Below, in pieces: positions 1-11,143 of a stretch of DNA of 64,000 bases; within the stretch, counting starts at the first letter, position 1, and every line of letters begins with the position of its first letter. The position numbers were made by a program, and so were the translations under genes. Location: the NCBI RefSeq assembly GCF_002979475.1, contig NZ_PCOY01000002.1, positions 186,001 through 250,000 of the forward strand, read 5' to 3'. Below the pieces are notes generated by a model. The model was given only the letters and a program-made list of their open reading frames with translations, was not told the DNA's origin and made no database searches. This DNA comes from Microbacterium sp. MYb62 (GTDB lineage Bacteria > Actinomycetota > Actinomycetes > Actinomycetales > Microbacteriaceae).

Positions 1-5
1 GTGCA

Positions 6-2591
6 CTACTCCGCCTCGGTCGTGTCCACCGCTGCGTGCCGGCGACGTCGCCTCATCGCGAACAGGCCGAGGCCCGCCGCGAGGAGCACGACGGCGGCGA
101 CGATGTACGGCACGCTGTCGGCTCCCGTCGTGGCGAGGTCGCCACCGGCGGAGCTGCCACTGCCCGGAGCCACCGCTCCGCCGCCGGGTGTCGTTTCGCC
201 GCCGGGTGTCGACCCTCCGCCTCCGGGTGCCGCCGTGACGGTCAGCGACGCGGTGACCTCGGTGCCGTCCGGCAGGATCACCGCGAGCGTGTGCACACCC
301 GCCGGGGTGTTCGCGGGGATCGTGACGGTGCGCTCGAAGCTGCCATCCGCACCGGCGGTGACCGTCCCCAGCTGCACCGGGTCGGACCGCAGCTCGAGTC
401 GCAGCTGAGCGCCCTCTGCGAAGCCGCTTCCCGACACCGTGACGGTGCCGCCGGCCTTCGCGGATGCCGCGCCGAGCTCGACCTTGGCAGGAACCTCGGG
501 CTCCGGTGTGACCGGAGGCGTGACACCGGCTTCGGTGACCCACTTCTCGCCGGCATCCGACTTCGTCACCGTGAACGTGTCATAGACGGCGCCGACGGGG
601 AGGTCGGTCGTGGCGCCCGGCTGCTTCTCCGCGAGGTAGGAGCGGTACACCAGCTGGTTCTTCGAGACGTCGATCACCTGGTACGTCGTCACGCCCTGGC
701 CGCGCAGCACCTGGGTGGCGCCGTTGTTGGTCCAGACGTTCTTCTCGGGAGTCTCGAGGTCGTAGTGCTTCGCACCCGAGTTCGACACCACGTAGACCGG
801 CCCCGTGGTGAGTCCGGGGGTCTCTGTGGCATCCGTGTTCACGTAGCCGCGGGCGTACGTGTGGTCGTGGCCCATGAGCACCAGGTCGATGTCGTTGCGC
901 TGGAAGACCGGCAGCCACTCGGCGCGCAGCACCGGCTCGTCACGACCCTCGGACGCTGAGAACACCGGCTGGTGGAACGTGACCACGTTCCACTTCGACG
1001 GACTGTCCTGCAGCAACAGATCGAGCCAGGCTGCCTGGAAGCGGGTCCAGAGGACGCCGATCTGGGTGGACGGGCACTCCGCGCCCGTGCAGGACGGGAG
1101 CCCGGCCGGGGTGAGGAACGTCGTGTCGCGCGTCGCGTTCAGTGTGATGAAGCGCACGCCCTGGTAGTCGGTGTAGTACGCGGTCTCCGCGGCGAACGAG
1201 CTCCAGTGGTCGAAGAACGCGCGGTACTGCTGCGCGACGGCCGAGTCGCCCTTGGCCAGGTCGGCCAGGTCGCCGATCGAACTCGTCGACGGGTTGTTGT
1301 GCGGGTACTCGAATGCGGCCTTCCACGCGGTGAGCAGCTTGTCGCCCGAGTACTCGTGGTTGCCGGGGGCGGCCATCACGTTGGTGCGGACGGCCGAGTC
1401 CTTCATGCCCTTGAACCAGTTGACCCACTCGTTCTCGTTGCTCGACGTGTTGATCAGGTCACCCGCATGCACGGAGCCGATCGATCGGGGCGCACTGGCC
1501 TCGGCCTGCTTCACGACGCTCGGCCACGTGGTGTCGAGGCCGATCTGCGCGTCCCCGTAATAGATGAACTGGAAGTCCGTCGCCGCGGGATCGGCGGTGC
1601 GGAAGGTGAACCAGTCACTCCAGCTGCCGGGGAGGCCGACGCGGTAGCGGTACTCGGTGGCGGCAGTGAGGCCGGTCACGGTGGCCGAGAAGTGCTTGTT
1701 CGGGTTGCCGTTCACGACGCCCGCGTCATAGGCGTCGATCGTGCGGATCTCTCCGCCGGCGGACGGGGCGATCTCCACCTGTCCGATCGTGTGCGACGCG
1801 TCACCGGCGAGCCAGGAGAACGCCTGCGAGACGGCGGGCTGCTCGGTCGGGGTCAGGATGACGCGGGTCGGTGGCGCCACGACGGGCATGCCAGGAGCGG
1901 AGGCCTTGACGAGGGTCAGCGACGACATGTCGAAGTAGATGTCGGAGCTGGTCTCGCGGTCCTGGAACAGCGACACCGCGATGGTGTTCGTGCCGTCGTG
2001 CAGCAGGCCGCCCTCGGCGCTGAACGTGCTGGTGAGCGGGTCGCCGCCGCTGTCGCCGGCGTACTCGACGTTCTGGGTGTCGGTGATGCGGCCGTCTACA
2101 TAGCGGGCGACCTCTTCGCCGTTGATCCAGACGATGATCGCGTCGTCGAAGGTGATGGTGCTCTGCAGCGCGGCGACCTGCTCGGCCACGCCCGCCTCGA
2201 GTTCGAACGTCGTGCGGAAGAAGTAGGTCGGCACGGTCGGGGCCTTGGTGCCGTCGAGGTAGTGGTTCAGGAGCGTTTTCGGCGTCTGCGGCCCGACCGG
2301 TGCGAGCTTCCCGCCCTTGGCGCCGAACGAACCCGGCGCCGTCTTCCACGTGCTGTCGTCGTAGGCGGGCAGCGTCCAGTCGCGGAGTTCCGCGGGTGCG
2401 GGAGAGGGGTCGGAACCGTCGTCCAGGTAGTGCCACGCGGTGTCGCCGGTGATCAGCGAGCCGGTCGGGACTTCGGGGTCGGGAGCAGCGAGTGCCGCAG
2501 GGGCGACGACGGCGCCGCTGAGCACCGCGAGGAGCGCCACGGACGTCAGTCCGCGACGCCGCCATCGCACCGCAGAGGTGGAGGAGGTCAT
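6..2591 (-). CDS. Secreted, wall-anchored purple acid phosphatase-like metallophosphoesterase
   Basis: The 861-residue protein should hydrolyse phosphate esters outside the cell. It has an N-terminal signal peptide (twin-arginine-like RWRRRG, hydrophobic core, AxA cleavage near residue 35), a beta-sandwich region (about 45-230), a fibronectin-like domain (about 240-335) and a calcineurin-like phosphoesterase domain. All five metal motifs are visible: GDAQ near 346, GDL near 375, GNHE near 409, an HQP histidine near 540 and GHDH near 573. An Ig-like domain follows, then a Gly/Pro-rich stretch and an LATTG sorting signal near 818 with a hydrophobic helix and Arg-rich tail, typical of class E sortase substrates. 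I chose the ATG before the signal peptide; the longer frame upstream runs into the divergent cca gene. Phosphatase class is secure, substrate is not. Confidence 0.88.
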   Translation of the reverse strand: MTSSTSAVRWRRRGLTSVALLAVLSGAVVAPAALAAPDPEVPTGSLITGDTAWHYLDDGSDPSPAPAELRDWTLPAYDDSTWKTAPGSFGAKGGKLAPVGPQTPKTLLNHYLDGTKAPTVPTYFFRTTFELEAGVAEQVAALQSTITFDDAIIVWINGEEVARYVDGRITDTQNVEYAGDSGGDPLTSTFSAEGGLLHDGTNTIAVSLFQDRETSSDIYFDMSSLTLVKASAPGMPVVAPPTRVILTPTEQPAVSQAFSWLAGDASHTIGQVEIAPSAGGEIRTIDAYDAGVVNGNPNKHFSATVTGLTAATEYRYRVGLPGSWSDWFTFRTADPAATDFQFIYYGDAQIGLDTTWPSVVKQAEASAPRSIGSVHAGDLINTSSNENEWVNWFKGMKDSAVRTNVMAAPGNHEYSGDKLLTAWKAAFEYPHNNPSTSSIGDLADLAKGDSAVAQQYRAFFDHWSSFAAETAYYTDYQGVRFITLNATRDTTFLTPAGLPSCTGAECPSTQIGVLWTRFQAAWLDLLLQDSPSKWNVVTFHQPVFSASEGRDEPVLRAEWLPVFQRNDIDLVLMGHDHTYARGYVNTDATETPGLTTGPVYVVSNSGAKHYDLETPEKNVWTNNGATQVLRGQGVTTYQVIDVSKNQLVYRSYLAEKQPGATTDLPVGAVYDTFTVTKSDAGEKWVTEAGVTPPVTPEPEVPAKVELGAASAKAGGTVTVSGSGFAEGAQLRLELRSDPVQLGTVTAGADGSFERTVTIPANTPAGVHTLAVILPDGTEVTASLTVTAAPGGGGSTPGGETTPGGGAVAPGSGSSAGGDLATTGADSVPYIVAAVVLLAAGLGLFAMRRRRRHAAVDTTEAE

Positions 2592-2733
2592 GTCTGTCCT
2601 TCGGGATGGGGTTCCGTGCTCAGCCGCACGGGGCTCCTCCACCCCATCGAAGGCGGATGACCGGGGACTGGCCTTCCGGCGACCGGGAGGTGAACAGGCA
2701 GCCCCACCGGCCCACCCCGGTACGCTGGAAACC

Positions 2734-4161
2734 ATGCTCAACATGGCTGACGGCCTCGCCCGTCTCGGTGCGCTCGCCGAGAATCCGGTCGTCCGCACCC
2801 TCGCGACGGCGTTCGAGGATGCCGGCTTCGATCTGGCCGTGGTGGGCGGACCGGTGCGCGATGCGCTGCTCGGCCGGGCGACGCACGATCTCGACTTCAC
2901 GACGAACGCCTCACCCGACCACATCCTGAAGATCGTCACGCCGATCTCGACCGCGCAGTGGGACATCGGCCGTGCTTTCGGCACGATCGGTGCGCGCGTG
3001 CAGGGCGAGCAGGTCGAGATCACGACCTATCGCGCCGACAGCTACGACGGCGTGACCCGCAAGCCCACGGTCGAGTTCGGCGAAACGATCGACGGCGACC
3101 TCGTGCGCCGCGACTTCACCGTCAACTCCATGGCGTTGCAGGTGCCGTCCGTGAAGCTCGTCGACCCGACGGGTGGTGTGGAAGACCTCATCGCGGGCGT
3201 CTTGCGCACGCCCGCCGACCCGCGGATCTCGTTCGGCGACGACCCGCTGCGGATGCTGCGCGCCGCGCGCTTCAGCGCGCAGCTCGCCTTCCGCGTCGAC
3301 GAGGCCACGTCCGAGGCGATCACCGAGCTGCGCGAGACGCTGAAGATCGTGAGTCCCGAGCGCATCCAGTCCGAACTCGTGCGCCTCATGCAGACCGACG
3401 ATCCGGTGCGCGGCATCCGCGTGCTGGTCGACACCGGGCTGATCGACGAGTTCCTCCCCGAGGTCACCGACCTTCGCCTCGAGGTCGACGAGCACCACCA
3501 CCACAAAGACGTGTACGAGCACTCGCTCACCGTGCTCACCCAGGCGATCGAGCTGGAGCACTCCCGACATCCTGGTGCCGCCCCCGACGTGCCGCTGCGC
3601 ATCGCCGCGCTGCTGCACGACATCGGCAAGCCGCGCACCCGCAAACTCGAAGCCGGGGGCGTGGTCACGTTCCACCACCATGATGTGGTCGGCTCGCGGA
3701 TGGCGCGCAAGCGGCTGCAGGCGCTGCGCTTCGACACCGGAACGACGGATGCCGTCGCGACCCTCATCGAGCTGCACCTGCGATTCTTCGGCTATGCCGA
3801 GGGCGCGTGGACGGATGCCGCGGTGCGCCGCTATGTGCGCGACGCGGGCGACCTGCTGGAACGCCTGCACATCCTCACCCGCGCCGACGTGACCACCCGC
3901 AACAAGCGCAAGGCCGGACGCCTGGCGAGTGCGTACGACGACATCGAGGCGCGTATCGCCGCGCTGCGCGAGCAGGAGGAGCTCGACTCCATCCGCCCTG
4001 AGATCGACGGCAACCGCATCCAGCAGGTGCTCGGTATCACTCCGGGGCGCGAGGTGGGTGAGGCGTACAAGTTCCTGCTCGATCTGCGCCTGGACGAGGG
4101 CGTGCTCGGTCCCGAGGTCGCCGAGCAGCGGCTGCGGGAGTGGTGGGCCGCACGCGGCTGA
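2734..4161 (+). CDS. cca: CCA tRNA nucleotidyltransferase
   Basis: Adds or repairs the 3'-terminal CCA of tRNAs in the cytoplasm. The 475-residue protein has the class II nucleotidyltransferase signature GGPVRDALLGR (about 36-46) followed by the metal-binding DLDFTT (about 51-56), the RRDFTVN and RMLRAARF motifs, and a C-terminal HD domain (HHHHKDVYEH, then LLHDIGKPRTRK near 295). This HD-containing layout is the usual actinobacterial form. An ATG three codons further in (2743) is an alternative start. It is transcribed divergently from the phosphatase gene and stands alone. Confidence 0.95.
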   Translation: MLNMADGLARLGALAENPVVRTLATAFEDAGFDLAVVGGPVRDALLGRATHDLDFTTNASPDHILKIVTPISTAQWDIGRAFGTIGARVQGEQVEITTYRADSYDGVTRKPTVEFGETIDGDLVRRDFTVNSMALQVPSVKLVDPTGGVEDLIAGVLRTPADPRISFGDDPLRMLRAARFSAQLAFRVDEATSEAITELRETLKIVSPERIQSELVRLMQTDDPVRGIRVLVDTGLIDEFLPEVTDLRLEVDEHHHHKDVYEHSLTVLTQAIELEHSRHPGAAPDVPLRIAALLHDIGKPRTRKLEAGGVVTFHHHDVVGSRMARKRLQALRFDTGTTDAVATLIELHLRFFGYAEGAWTDAAVRRYVRDAGDLLERLHILTRADVTTRNKRKAGRLASAYDDIEARIAALREQEELDSIRPEIDGNRIQQVLGITPGREVGEAYKFLLDLRLDEGVLGPEVAEQRLREWWAARG

Positions 4162-4223
4162 CCTGCCTCAGCGCAGTTCGGGGACGATGATCTCCACCCG
4201 GTCGGACACGAGCTCGAAGTCAT

Positions 4224-4236
4224 TACAACAGGTGTA
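4224..4236. promoter_or_regulatory. Candidate TetR operator (TACAAC-A-GGTGTA)
   Basis: A 13-bp imperfect palindrome (half sites TACAAC and, on the other strand, TACACC) lies 24 bp before the TetR-family start codon. This fits an autoregulatory operator. The pairing is seen in the sequence; the role is inferred. Confidence 0.4.
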
Positions 4237-4259
4237 GTGATCGCGCTAGTGTTCGTCTC

Positions 4260-4826
4260 ATGGTGAAGAACGATTCGCGGCGACGGACCATCGCCGATGC
4301 CGGACTCACGGTGCTCGCCCGCGAGGGATCGAGAGGGCTCACGCACCGCGCGGTCGATATCGCCGCGGGGGTTCCGACCGGCACGACGTCGAACTACTTC
4401 CGCAGTCGGGACGCCCTCGTCGAAGGACTCGTCGAACGGATCGGCGAACGTCTCGGGCCCACTCCGGAGGATCTGGCGCGACGAGCGACCGCGATGCCGG
4501 GGCCCGCGCTCTTCGCGGACTACATGCGCGACATCGTGCGCCGTCTCACCGAGGACCGGGATGTGACGCTCGCGCTGTTCGAGCTGCGACTCGAAGGAGG
4601 GCGGCGCCCCGAGGTCGCGGCGGTCCTGGGCGCCTGGCAGCGGGCCGGCTTCGACGGCGACGTGGCCTTCAACACCGCGGCGGGGCTCCCCGGCGGGCGC
4701 CGCGAGATCGCGCTCTTCCACTATGCGATCGACGGACTGCTGCTCGACCGGCTCACCACCCCGATCGATCCGGACACCCCCACCGACGACGTGATCGACG
4801 CCCTGGTCGCCGGCCTCCTCCGCTGA
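4260..4826 (+). CDS. TetR-family transcriptional regulator
   Basis: A 188-residue repressor-type protein. The N-terminal helix-turn-helix is clear (HRAVDIAAGVPTGTTSNYF near residues 36-54), followed by a C-terminal alpha-helical ligand domain with little recognisable specificity. The ATG sits just after a palindromic candidate operator, suggesting autoregulation. No obvious co-transcribed target: the next gene begins 78 bp downstream with its own possible -10 (TACACT at 4863-4868). Its regulon cannot be told from the sequence. Confidence 0.85.
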   Translation: MVKNDSRRRTIADAGLTVLAREGSRGLTHRAVDIAAGVPTGTTSNYFRSRDALVEGLVERIGERLGPTPEDLARRATAMPGPALFADYMRDIVRRLTEDRDVTLALFELRLEGGRRPEVAAVLGAWQRAGFDGDVAFNTAAGLPGGRREIALFHYAIDGLLLDRLTTPIDPDTPTDDVIDALVAGLLR

Positions 4827-4903
4827 CTCCGGCAGGGTGTTCCCTCCGAGGCGCGCGGCTCGTACACTGAGGCAACGCACGTCCTCGACGATCGGAGACC
4901 GCT

Positions 4904-6235
4904 GTGTCTGCGCCGTGGCAGGTATCCCGCGAGTCCCTTCCCCCGACATCGCGACTGCTCGTCGAGCGTGCGCATGAGGAGCTGCTCGCCGGGAACCTCG
5001 ACGATCGGCGACTGCAGGAGGTGCGGCCTCTCGTCCGTGAGTCCTGGGAGCGATCCTGGCGCGGACGTGTCGGCCCCGAAGGCGCCCCGCCGCTCGAACT
5101 CGTCAGCGAAGAACTCGAGGCGTACCGTCTCGCCCATCCTCTAGCCTCCGCGATGGACATGATCCGCGCGCTCCTGCTGCCCGGCTCCAGTGAAGACACC
5201 GGAGTGATCATCGCGGTCGGCGACCAGGCCGGTCGTCTGCTCTGGATCGAGGGCGATGATCAGTTGCGCTCGCTCACCGACGGGATGGGCTTCGTGGCAG
5301 GGGCGAACTGGTCGGAGGAGGCTGTCGGGACGAGCGCACCCGGAACCGCGCTCGCTCTCGGGCAATCGGTGCAGATCCGCGGCGCGGAGCACTACAACCG
5401 CCTCGTGCACCCGTGGTCCTGCACCGCCGCCCCCGTCCGTGATCCGGAGACGCAGCGCGTGCTCGGGGTCATCGACATCACGGGTGGTCCCGAGGTCGTC
5501 AGCCTGCAGGCGCGGCTGCTGGTCGATGCGACCGCCCGCGCCGTCGAGTCGGAGCTGATGGTGGCGCGTCTTCGCGAACGGAGCGAGGCGCCCCGGGCCA
5601 GAGCGACCCCGGTCAAGGCGCGCACGTCGGCGACCGCGCGCGCGACCCTGCACGTGCTGGGCCGCGACAGGGCGCGACTGGAGACCGAGTCCGTGCACGA
5701 CGAATCGATGGTCGAGCTCAGCGCGCGTCATGCGGCCATCCTGCTGATGCTGGCCGTGCATCGCCAGGGGCTCTCGGCCGAACGGCTGTGCGAGCTCGTC
5801 TACGGACCCGGCGTCTCGCCCGACACGCTGCGTCCGGAGATGGTGCGTCTGCGCAAGGTGCTCGAGCGCACCGCACCCGACCTCGTGCCCGAGTCGCGCC
5901 CGTACCGCCTTCCCGTGCCGCTCGACACCGATGCGCACGACGTGCTGTCGTTGCTCGACCGCGGCGCGCATCGGGTCGCCCTCACCGCCTACCGTGGCCC
6001 CGTGCTGCCCGAGTCGACCTCGCCGGGCGTCGAGGAGTTCCGTGAATCGGTGCGCGCGGCGCTGCGCGAGGCGATGCTCTCCGAGGCGAGCCTCGACGTG
6101 CTGCTCTCCTACGCGGACATCCCCGAGGGGCAGGGCGACGCGGCGACACTCCGCCTCGCCCTGGAGATGCTTCCCGCACGGTCGCCGAAGCGCGCCGGCC
6201 TGGTCGCCCGGATCGAGCGCATCGACGCCGAGTAG
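4904..6235 (+). CDS. GAF-domain transcriptional regulator of the aldehyde dehydrogenase operon
   Basis: A 443-residue actinobacterial relative of AcoR/StcR activators. The N-terminal half holds the GAF-like sensor seen in those proteins, with the signatures [11 protein letters not shown] (about 145-155) and [11 protein letters not shown]. Instead of an AAA+ sigma-54 domain and Fis helix, the C-terminal half carries a winged-helix-like segment ([20 protein letters not shown] through [10 protein letters not shown]). The GTG start is fixed by the conserved N-terminal helices; no upstream ATG is in frame. It lies directly upstream of the aldehyde dehydrogenase and DUF779 genes, a pairing often seen in actinobacteria, and probably responds to an aldehyde or alcohol. 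The inducer is not evident. Confidence 0.85.
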   Translation: MSAPWQVSRESLPPTSRLLVERAHEELLAGNLDDRRLQEVRPLVRESWERSWRGRVGPEGAPPLELVSEELEAYRLAHPLASAMDMIRALLLPGSSEDTGVIIAVGDQAGRLLWIEGDDQLRSLTDGMGFVAGANWSEEAVGTSAPGTALALGQSVQIRGAEHYNRLVHPWSCTAAPVRDPETQRVLGVIDITGGPEVVSLQARLLVDATARAVESELMVARLRERSEAPRARATPVKARTSATARATLHVLGRDRARLETESVHDESMVELSARHAAILLMLAVHRQGLSAERLCELVYGPGVSPDTLRPEMVRLRKVLERTAPDLVPESRPYRLPVPLDTDAHDVLSLLDRGAHRVALTAYRGPVLPESTSPGVEEFRESVRAALREAMLSEASLDVLLSYADIPEGQGDAATLRLALEMLPARSPKRAGLVARIERIDAE

Positions 6236-6243
6236 GCGTGCAA

Positions 6244-6277
6244 CCGGGCGCAACGTTGCGCATCCGGGCGCAACGTT
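6244..6277. promoter_or_regulatory. Tandem operator: two 14-bp repeats phased 20 bp apart
   Basis: The word CCGGGCGCAACGTT occurs at 6244-6257 and again at 6264-6277, exactly 20 bp (two helical turns) apart. The first copy lies in a perfect palindrome GCGCAACGTTGCGC at 6248-6261; the second copy is degenerate on its right side. The pair sits in the gap between the GAF regulator and the aldehyde dehydrogenase start, so it is the natural binding site for that regulator. Confidence 0.7.
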
Positions 6278-6339
6278 CGGCGACCTACCTTCGGAGGACA
6301 GCCGCTGCACCGACGCGCGGCCCGTCGAAGGAGACCCCC

Positions 6340-7890
<1,551 letters not shown>

Positions 7891-7949
7891 ATCGCAGCTC
7901 CGGGCGGGCGCTTCCGCGTCCGCCCGGCCTCATCGCGGAGGGCGGAACC

Positions 7950-8342
7950 ATGGTCGGCATCGGCACCTACCAGCGCGTCGGCGTGACGGATGCCGCGGCA
8001 TCCCTCGTCCGGGACCTGACGGCGCAGCACGGACCGCTCATGTTCCACCAGTCGGGCGGATGCTGCGACGGCTCCGCACCCATGTGCTATCCGGTCGGCA
8101 TGTTCCTCACCGGCCCGGGAGATGTGCTGCTCGGGGCGCTCGACGTCGGGCTCGACGCACCGGTCGAGGTCTTCATGTCCGAGTCGCAGTTCGCGTACTG
8201 GAAGTACACGCACCTCACGATCGACGTGGTGCCGGGACGGGGAGCCGGGTTCAGCGTCGAGGGTCCGACGGGCTTGCGCTTCCTCATCCGCTCCCGCATG
8301 CTGAACGACGCGGAGCTGGAGTACTTCGATCTCAGCCGCTGA
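7950..8342 (+). CDS. DUF779-family protein
   Basis: A 130-residue cytoplasmic protein of the DUF779 family, which commonly follows an aldehyde dehydrogenase of this type. The family marks are the paired cysteines in HQSGGCCDGSAPMCYP (about 31-46) and a C-terminal segment ending near FDLSR. The cysteine cluster suggests metal binding or redox protection of the partner dehydrogenase, but no activity is established that I can name. It begins 59 bp after the dehydrogenase stop, with a purine-rich GGAGGGCGG upstream of the ATG. Confidence 0.82.
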   Translation: MVGIGTYQRVGVTDAAASLVRDLTAQHGPLMFHQSGGCCDGSAPMCYPVGMFLTGPGDVLLGALDVGLDAPVEVFMSESQFAYWKYTHLTIDVVPGRGAGFSVEGPTGLRFLIRSRMLNDAELEYFDLSR

Positions 8343-8405
8343 CGGTGGACGGATGTCTGCCGTGCACCGGATTCCCCCCGGTCGGCGAGCGGTTCCTCCG
8401 CCGGG

Positions 8406-9047
8406 TCATCCCGCGGAGGTCACCTCGGCGAGGACCGCGGCGCGCAGCCACACGGCGTAGCGTTCCGCCGGCCAGCCGGACTGCGTGACGAGCTGCTGGC
8501 AGCTCTCGGGCGAGAGCAGGAAGGACAGCGCGTCGGCCGTCGCGTCCTCGTCTGCGCGTGGCGAGGCGATGCCGCGTCGCACCAGTTCGGACACCAGCCT
8601 GCGGTAGTCGGCACGGCGGCGCTCGAGGATCCGGTGGAGCGCGTCGTCGACCACGGGGTCGGAGAGGGCCGCGCCGAGCAGAACGGTCCAGAGGCCGTGT
8701 CCCCGCGCGTTCGCGGTGGTGATCTGCGTCAGCACGGCGTCGAGGAAGACTTCGTCCGGGAGGTCGAGCACGCCGGCGGCCACCTCGGTATCGGTGAGGG
8801 AATCCGCCCCCTCCGCCCCCGAGAACGTGACCTCGAACGCCGCGATCAGCAGCTCGGCCTTCGCCGCCGTGGTCTTCACGGTCTCGGCGGAGACTCCGGC
8901 CTCGCGGGCGATCGCGGCGATCGTGGTGGCCTGATAGCCCTGCGTGGCGAACAGGCGGGCCGATGCGGCGACGATGCGTGCCCGCGTCTCCCGTGCCTGG
9001 CGGGCGCGCAGTTCGGATCTATAAGCGCGGGGGGCGGCTTCAGTCAT
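8406..9047 (-). CDS. TetR-family transcriptional regulator
   Basis: A 213-residue regulator with a standard N-terminal TetR DNA-binding domain (ARIVAASARLFATQGYQATT, then IAREAGVSAETVKTT, about residues 23-58) and a variable C-terminal domain. It is divergently transcribed from the glycosyltransferase gene with only 63 bp between the start codons, so it probably represses that gene and itself. The shared gap has an outer pair GAAT...ATTC (about 9068-9088) that could belong to an operator. No ligand can be inferred. Confidence 0.85.
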   Translation of the reverse strand: MTEAAPRAYRSELRARQARETRARIVAASARLFATQGYQATTIAAIAREAGVSAETVKTTAAKAELLIAAFEVTFSGAEGADSLTDTEVAAGVLDLPDEVFLDAVLTQITTANARGHGLWTVLLGAALSDPVVDDALHRILERRRADYRRLVSELVRRGIASPRADEDATADALSFLLSPESCQQLVTQSGWPAERYAVWLRAAVLAEVTSAG

Positions 9048-9110
9048 TGACTTTCCTCATGGGGTGATGAATACTACGACGGTACATTCGATCTTAGGGA
9101 AGAACTCGCC

Positions 9111-10424
9111 ATGTCCAGCTACCTCATCACCTGCACGCCCGCACACGGCCACGTCGTGCCGTTGCTGCAGATCGCTCGTCACCTCATCTCCCGCGGGCAC
9201 GTCGTGAGCTTCCTCACGAGCAGTCGCTACGCCGATCGGGTGGAGGCGGCGGGCGCGCGCTTCGTCGCTCTTCCTCTCGACGCGGACATCGACCTCGACG
9301 ACGCCGACGGGGCGTTCCCCGAGCGGGTGGGGCTCACCGGGCCCGCCGCCCTGCGCTTCGACATGAGCACCCTCTTCGTGCGACCGGGGGCCTCGCAGCT
9401 CGCTGCCGTCCGGGCCGAGCTGGGTGCCCATCCCGTCGATGCCGTCCTCACCGAACCTCTCTTCGTCGGCGGCGCCCTCCTGCAGCTGCTGCCGGAGAGC
9501 GAGCGACCGCCCGTCGTCGTGCTCGGCATCTTCCCGCTCGGTGCCCGCAGCAGGGACACCGCGCCCTTCGGACTCGGGGTCACGCCGCTGCCGGGTCCGA
9601 TCGGACGCGTGCGCAACGCGTTCCTGCGCACCGTCGCCGAACGGGCGATCTTCGGAGGCGTCCAGAAGGAGGCCGACGCGATGGCACGACGCGAGGTCGG
9701 ACGCGATCTCGGCGGGTTCGTCCTCGACTGGGCCGGCCGTGCCGACGCCTACGTGCAGTTCACGGTGCCCGAATTCGAGTATCCGCGTGCCGATCTTCCC
9801 GCGTCGGTGCACTTCGCGGGACCGCTGCCACCCACGCCTTCCGACCCCGCACTGCCGGTCTGGTGGGCGGATCTCGACGGCTCCCGGCCCGTCGTGCACG
9901 TCACGCAGGGGACCATCGCGAACTCCGACTTCGGGCAGCTCGTGCTGCCCACGATCGCGGCACTCGCGGCATCCGATGCTCTGGTCGTGGTCTCGACCGG
10001 TGGGCGACCCGTCGATGCCCTGGCGGGGAAGCTGCCGGCGAACGTGCGCGTCGCCGAGTACCTTCCGTACGATCGTCTGCTCCCGCGGGTCGATGTCCTG
10101 GTCACCAACGGTGGATACGGGGGCGTGCAGCAGGCCCTCGCGCACGGGATCCCGCTCGTGGTCGCCGGTCAGACGGAGGACAAGGTCGAGGTGTGCGCGC
10201 GGGTGGGATGGTCGGGTGCGGGTGTGAATCTGCGCACGAGCACCGCGGGCGCGGCGCAGGTCGCACGCGCCGTCGACCGGGTGCTGACGAATCCGTCGTT
10301 CCGGGTGAATGCCGAACGGCTCGGCGCGGCGATGCGCGAGGCCGACGCCTGGCGATCGCTCGGGAGTGTGCTCGATGGGTTCGCGGACCGGATGGAACGC
10401 GCCGGTCGCGACGTTCGAAGCTGA
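9111..10424 (+). CDS. Macrolide/glycolipid-type UDP-glycosyltransferase (GT1 family)
   Basis: A 437-residue GT-B fold glycosyltransferase. The N-terminal acceptor domain starts with the typical TPAHGHVVPLLQIARHL (about residues 5-21); the C-terminal donor domain has TQGTIANSDF and the signature TNGGYGGVQQALAHGIPLV (near 331-349), with a Q/E-D pair (GQTEDK) that contacts the nucleotide sugar in relatives. Homologous proteins glycosylate macrolides, sterols or other small lipophilic molecules, sometimes as detoxification. Divergence from a TetR repressor fits an inducible resistance or modification role. Acceptor and sugar donor are unknown. Confidence 0.85.
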   Translation: MSSYLITCTPAHGHVVPLLQIARHLISRGHVVSFLTSSRYADRVEAAGARFVALPLDADIDLDDADGAFPERVGLTGPAALRFDMSTLFVRPGASQLAAVRAELGAHPVDAVLTEPLFVGGALLQLLPESERPPVVVLGIFPLGARSRDTAPFGLGVTPLPGPIGRVRNAFLRTVAERAIFGGVQKEADAMARREVGRDLGGFVLDWAGRADAYVQFTVPEFEYPRADLPASVHFAGPLPPTPSDPALPVWWADLDGSRPVVHVTQGTIANSDFGQLVLPTIAALAASDALVVVSTGGRPVDALAGKLPANVRVAEYLPYDRLLPRVDVLVTNGGYGGVQQALAHGIPLVVAGQTEDKVEVCARVGWSGAGVNLRTSTAGAAQVARAVDRVLTNPSFRVNAERLGAAMREADAWRSLGSVLDGFADRMERAGRDVRS

Positions 10425-10445
10425 CGCGCATGCGCCGCCGACGCC

Positions 10446-10733
10446 TCAGCCGTTGAGACGCTCGGTGAGATGCACGGTCACCTCGTCGCCATCGGTCTTG
10501 CCGATGCGCGTGCGGATGGCGGCGGCGACGGGCAGCTTGTGCGTGCCGTCGCCGAGGGCCATGAATGCGCCGCGGAACGGCTCGCCGTCGACCGTGCCGG
10601 CCACCTTGACCAGTCCGCGTGTGCCGAAGATCGTCGCGGAGTCGTCGAGCTGAACGCAGGTCCAGGTGTCGCCATCGCGGACCTTGCCGAGGGTGGCCGT
10701 GAACGTGATGTCGAGGGGGGTGGGTGTGTGCAT
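10446..10733 (-). CDS. DUF1905-domain protein
   Basis: A 95-residue protein covering one DUF1905 domain: a small beta-barrel with the conserved [20 protein letters not shown] stretch (about 51-70) and the ending [17 protein letters not shown]. The biochemical role of the family is not known. It lies 19 bp downstream of the minus-strand DUF1761-like gene and is probably co-transcribed with it under the TetR gene at 11210. It converges with the glycosyltransferase. Confidence 0.8.
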   Translation of the reverse strand: MHTPTPLDITFTATLGKVRDGDTWTCVQLDDSATIFGTRGLVKVAGTVDGEPFRGAFMALGDGTHKLPVAAAIRTRIGKTDGDEVTVHLTERLNG

Positions 10734-10752
10734 GTCTCTCTCCGTTCTCGTG

Positions 10753-11133
10753 TCAGACGAACGATCCGACGATCGCGCCGATGATGGTGAGCTTGAGGAC
10801 CCAGTCGAGCAGGTGGATGGCCGCGGCCGACAGTGCGGTGTTCTCGTGCACGACGCCGCCCATGAGCAGGACGAAGGGGAGGGTGCACAGAGCCAGGCCG
10901 AGGAGGGACCCGGTGCCGGCTCCGTGCCATCCGGCTGCGGCCATCAGTCCCGCGACGAGACACGAGACGATGAGGCTGCGCAGCACGACGGACGCCATCT
11001 GCGCGAGCACGGGGAGGCCGGGACGGGGCGTGCTCGTCCGCGCGATGAGAGCCGAGACCGGCGGCACGGCGTACAGGGCGGCACTCGCGATGAACGACAC
11101 CACCGTGGCGAGGACGATTGCGAGGATGATCAT
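10753..11133 (-). CDS. DUF1761-like integral membrane protein
   Basis: A 126-residue protein with four predicted membrane helices (about 3-27, 45-67, 75-97, 104-125). The layout and the [22 protein letters not shown] segment resemble the DUF1761 family; function unknown. It is the first gene of a two-gene minus-strand unit with the DUF1905 gene. Its start is divergent from a TetR gene, separated by 76 bp that hold matched palindromic operators, so it is the likely target of that repressor. Confidence 0.7.
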   Translation of the reverse strand: MIILAIVLATVVSFIASAALYAVPPVSALIARTSTPRPGLPVLAQMASVVLRSLIVSCLVAGLMAAAGWHGAGTGSLLGLALCTLPFVLLMGGVVHENTALSAAAIHLLDWVLKLTIIGAIVGSFV

Positions 11134-11143
11134 GTCCGCCTCC

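Noticed and set aside
972..2660. Long plus-strand open frame opposite the phosphatase gene
   Set aside because: Low-complexity shadow of the real minus-strand gene, which has all metal motifs, a signal peptide and a sorting signal.
4168..4223. Minus-strand reading DFELVSDRVEIIVPELR followed by a stop, like the end of a lost gene
   Set aside because: It is only about 17 residues long with nothing recognisable upstream, and overlaps the promoter region of the TetR gene. Too little to call a pseudogene.
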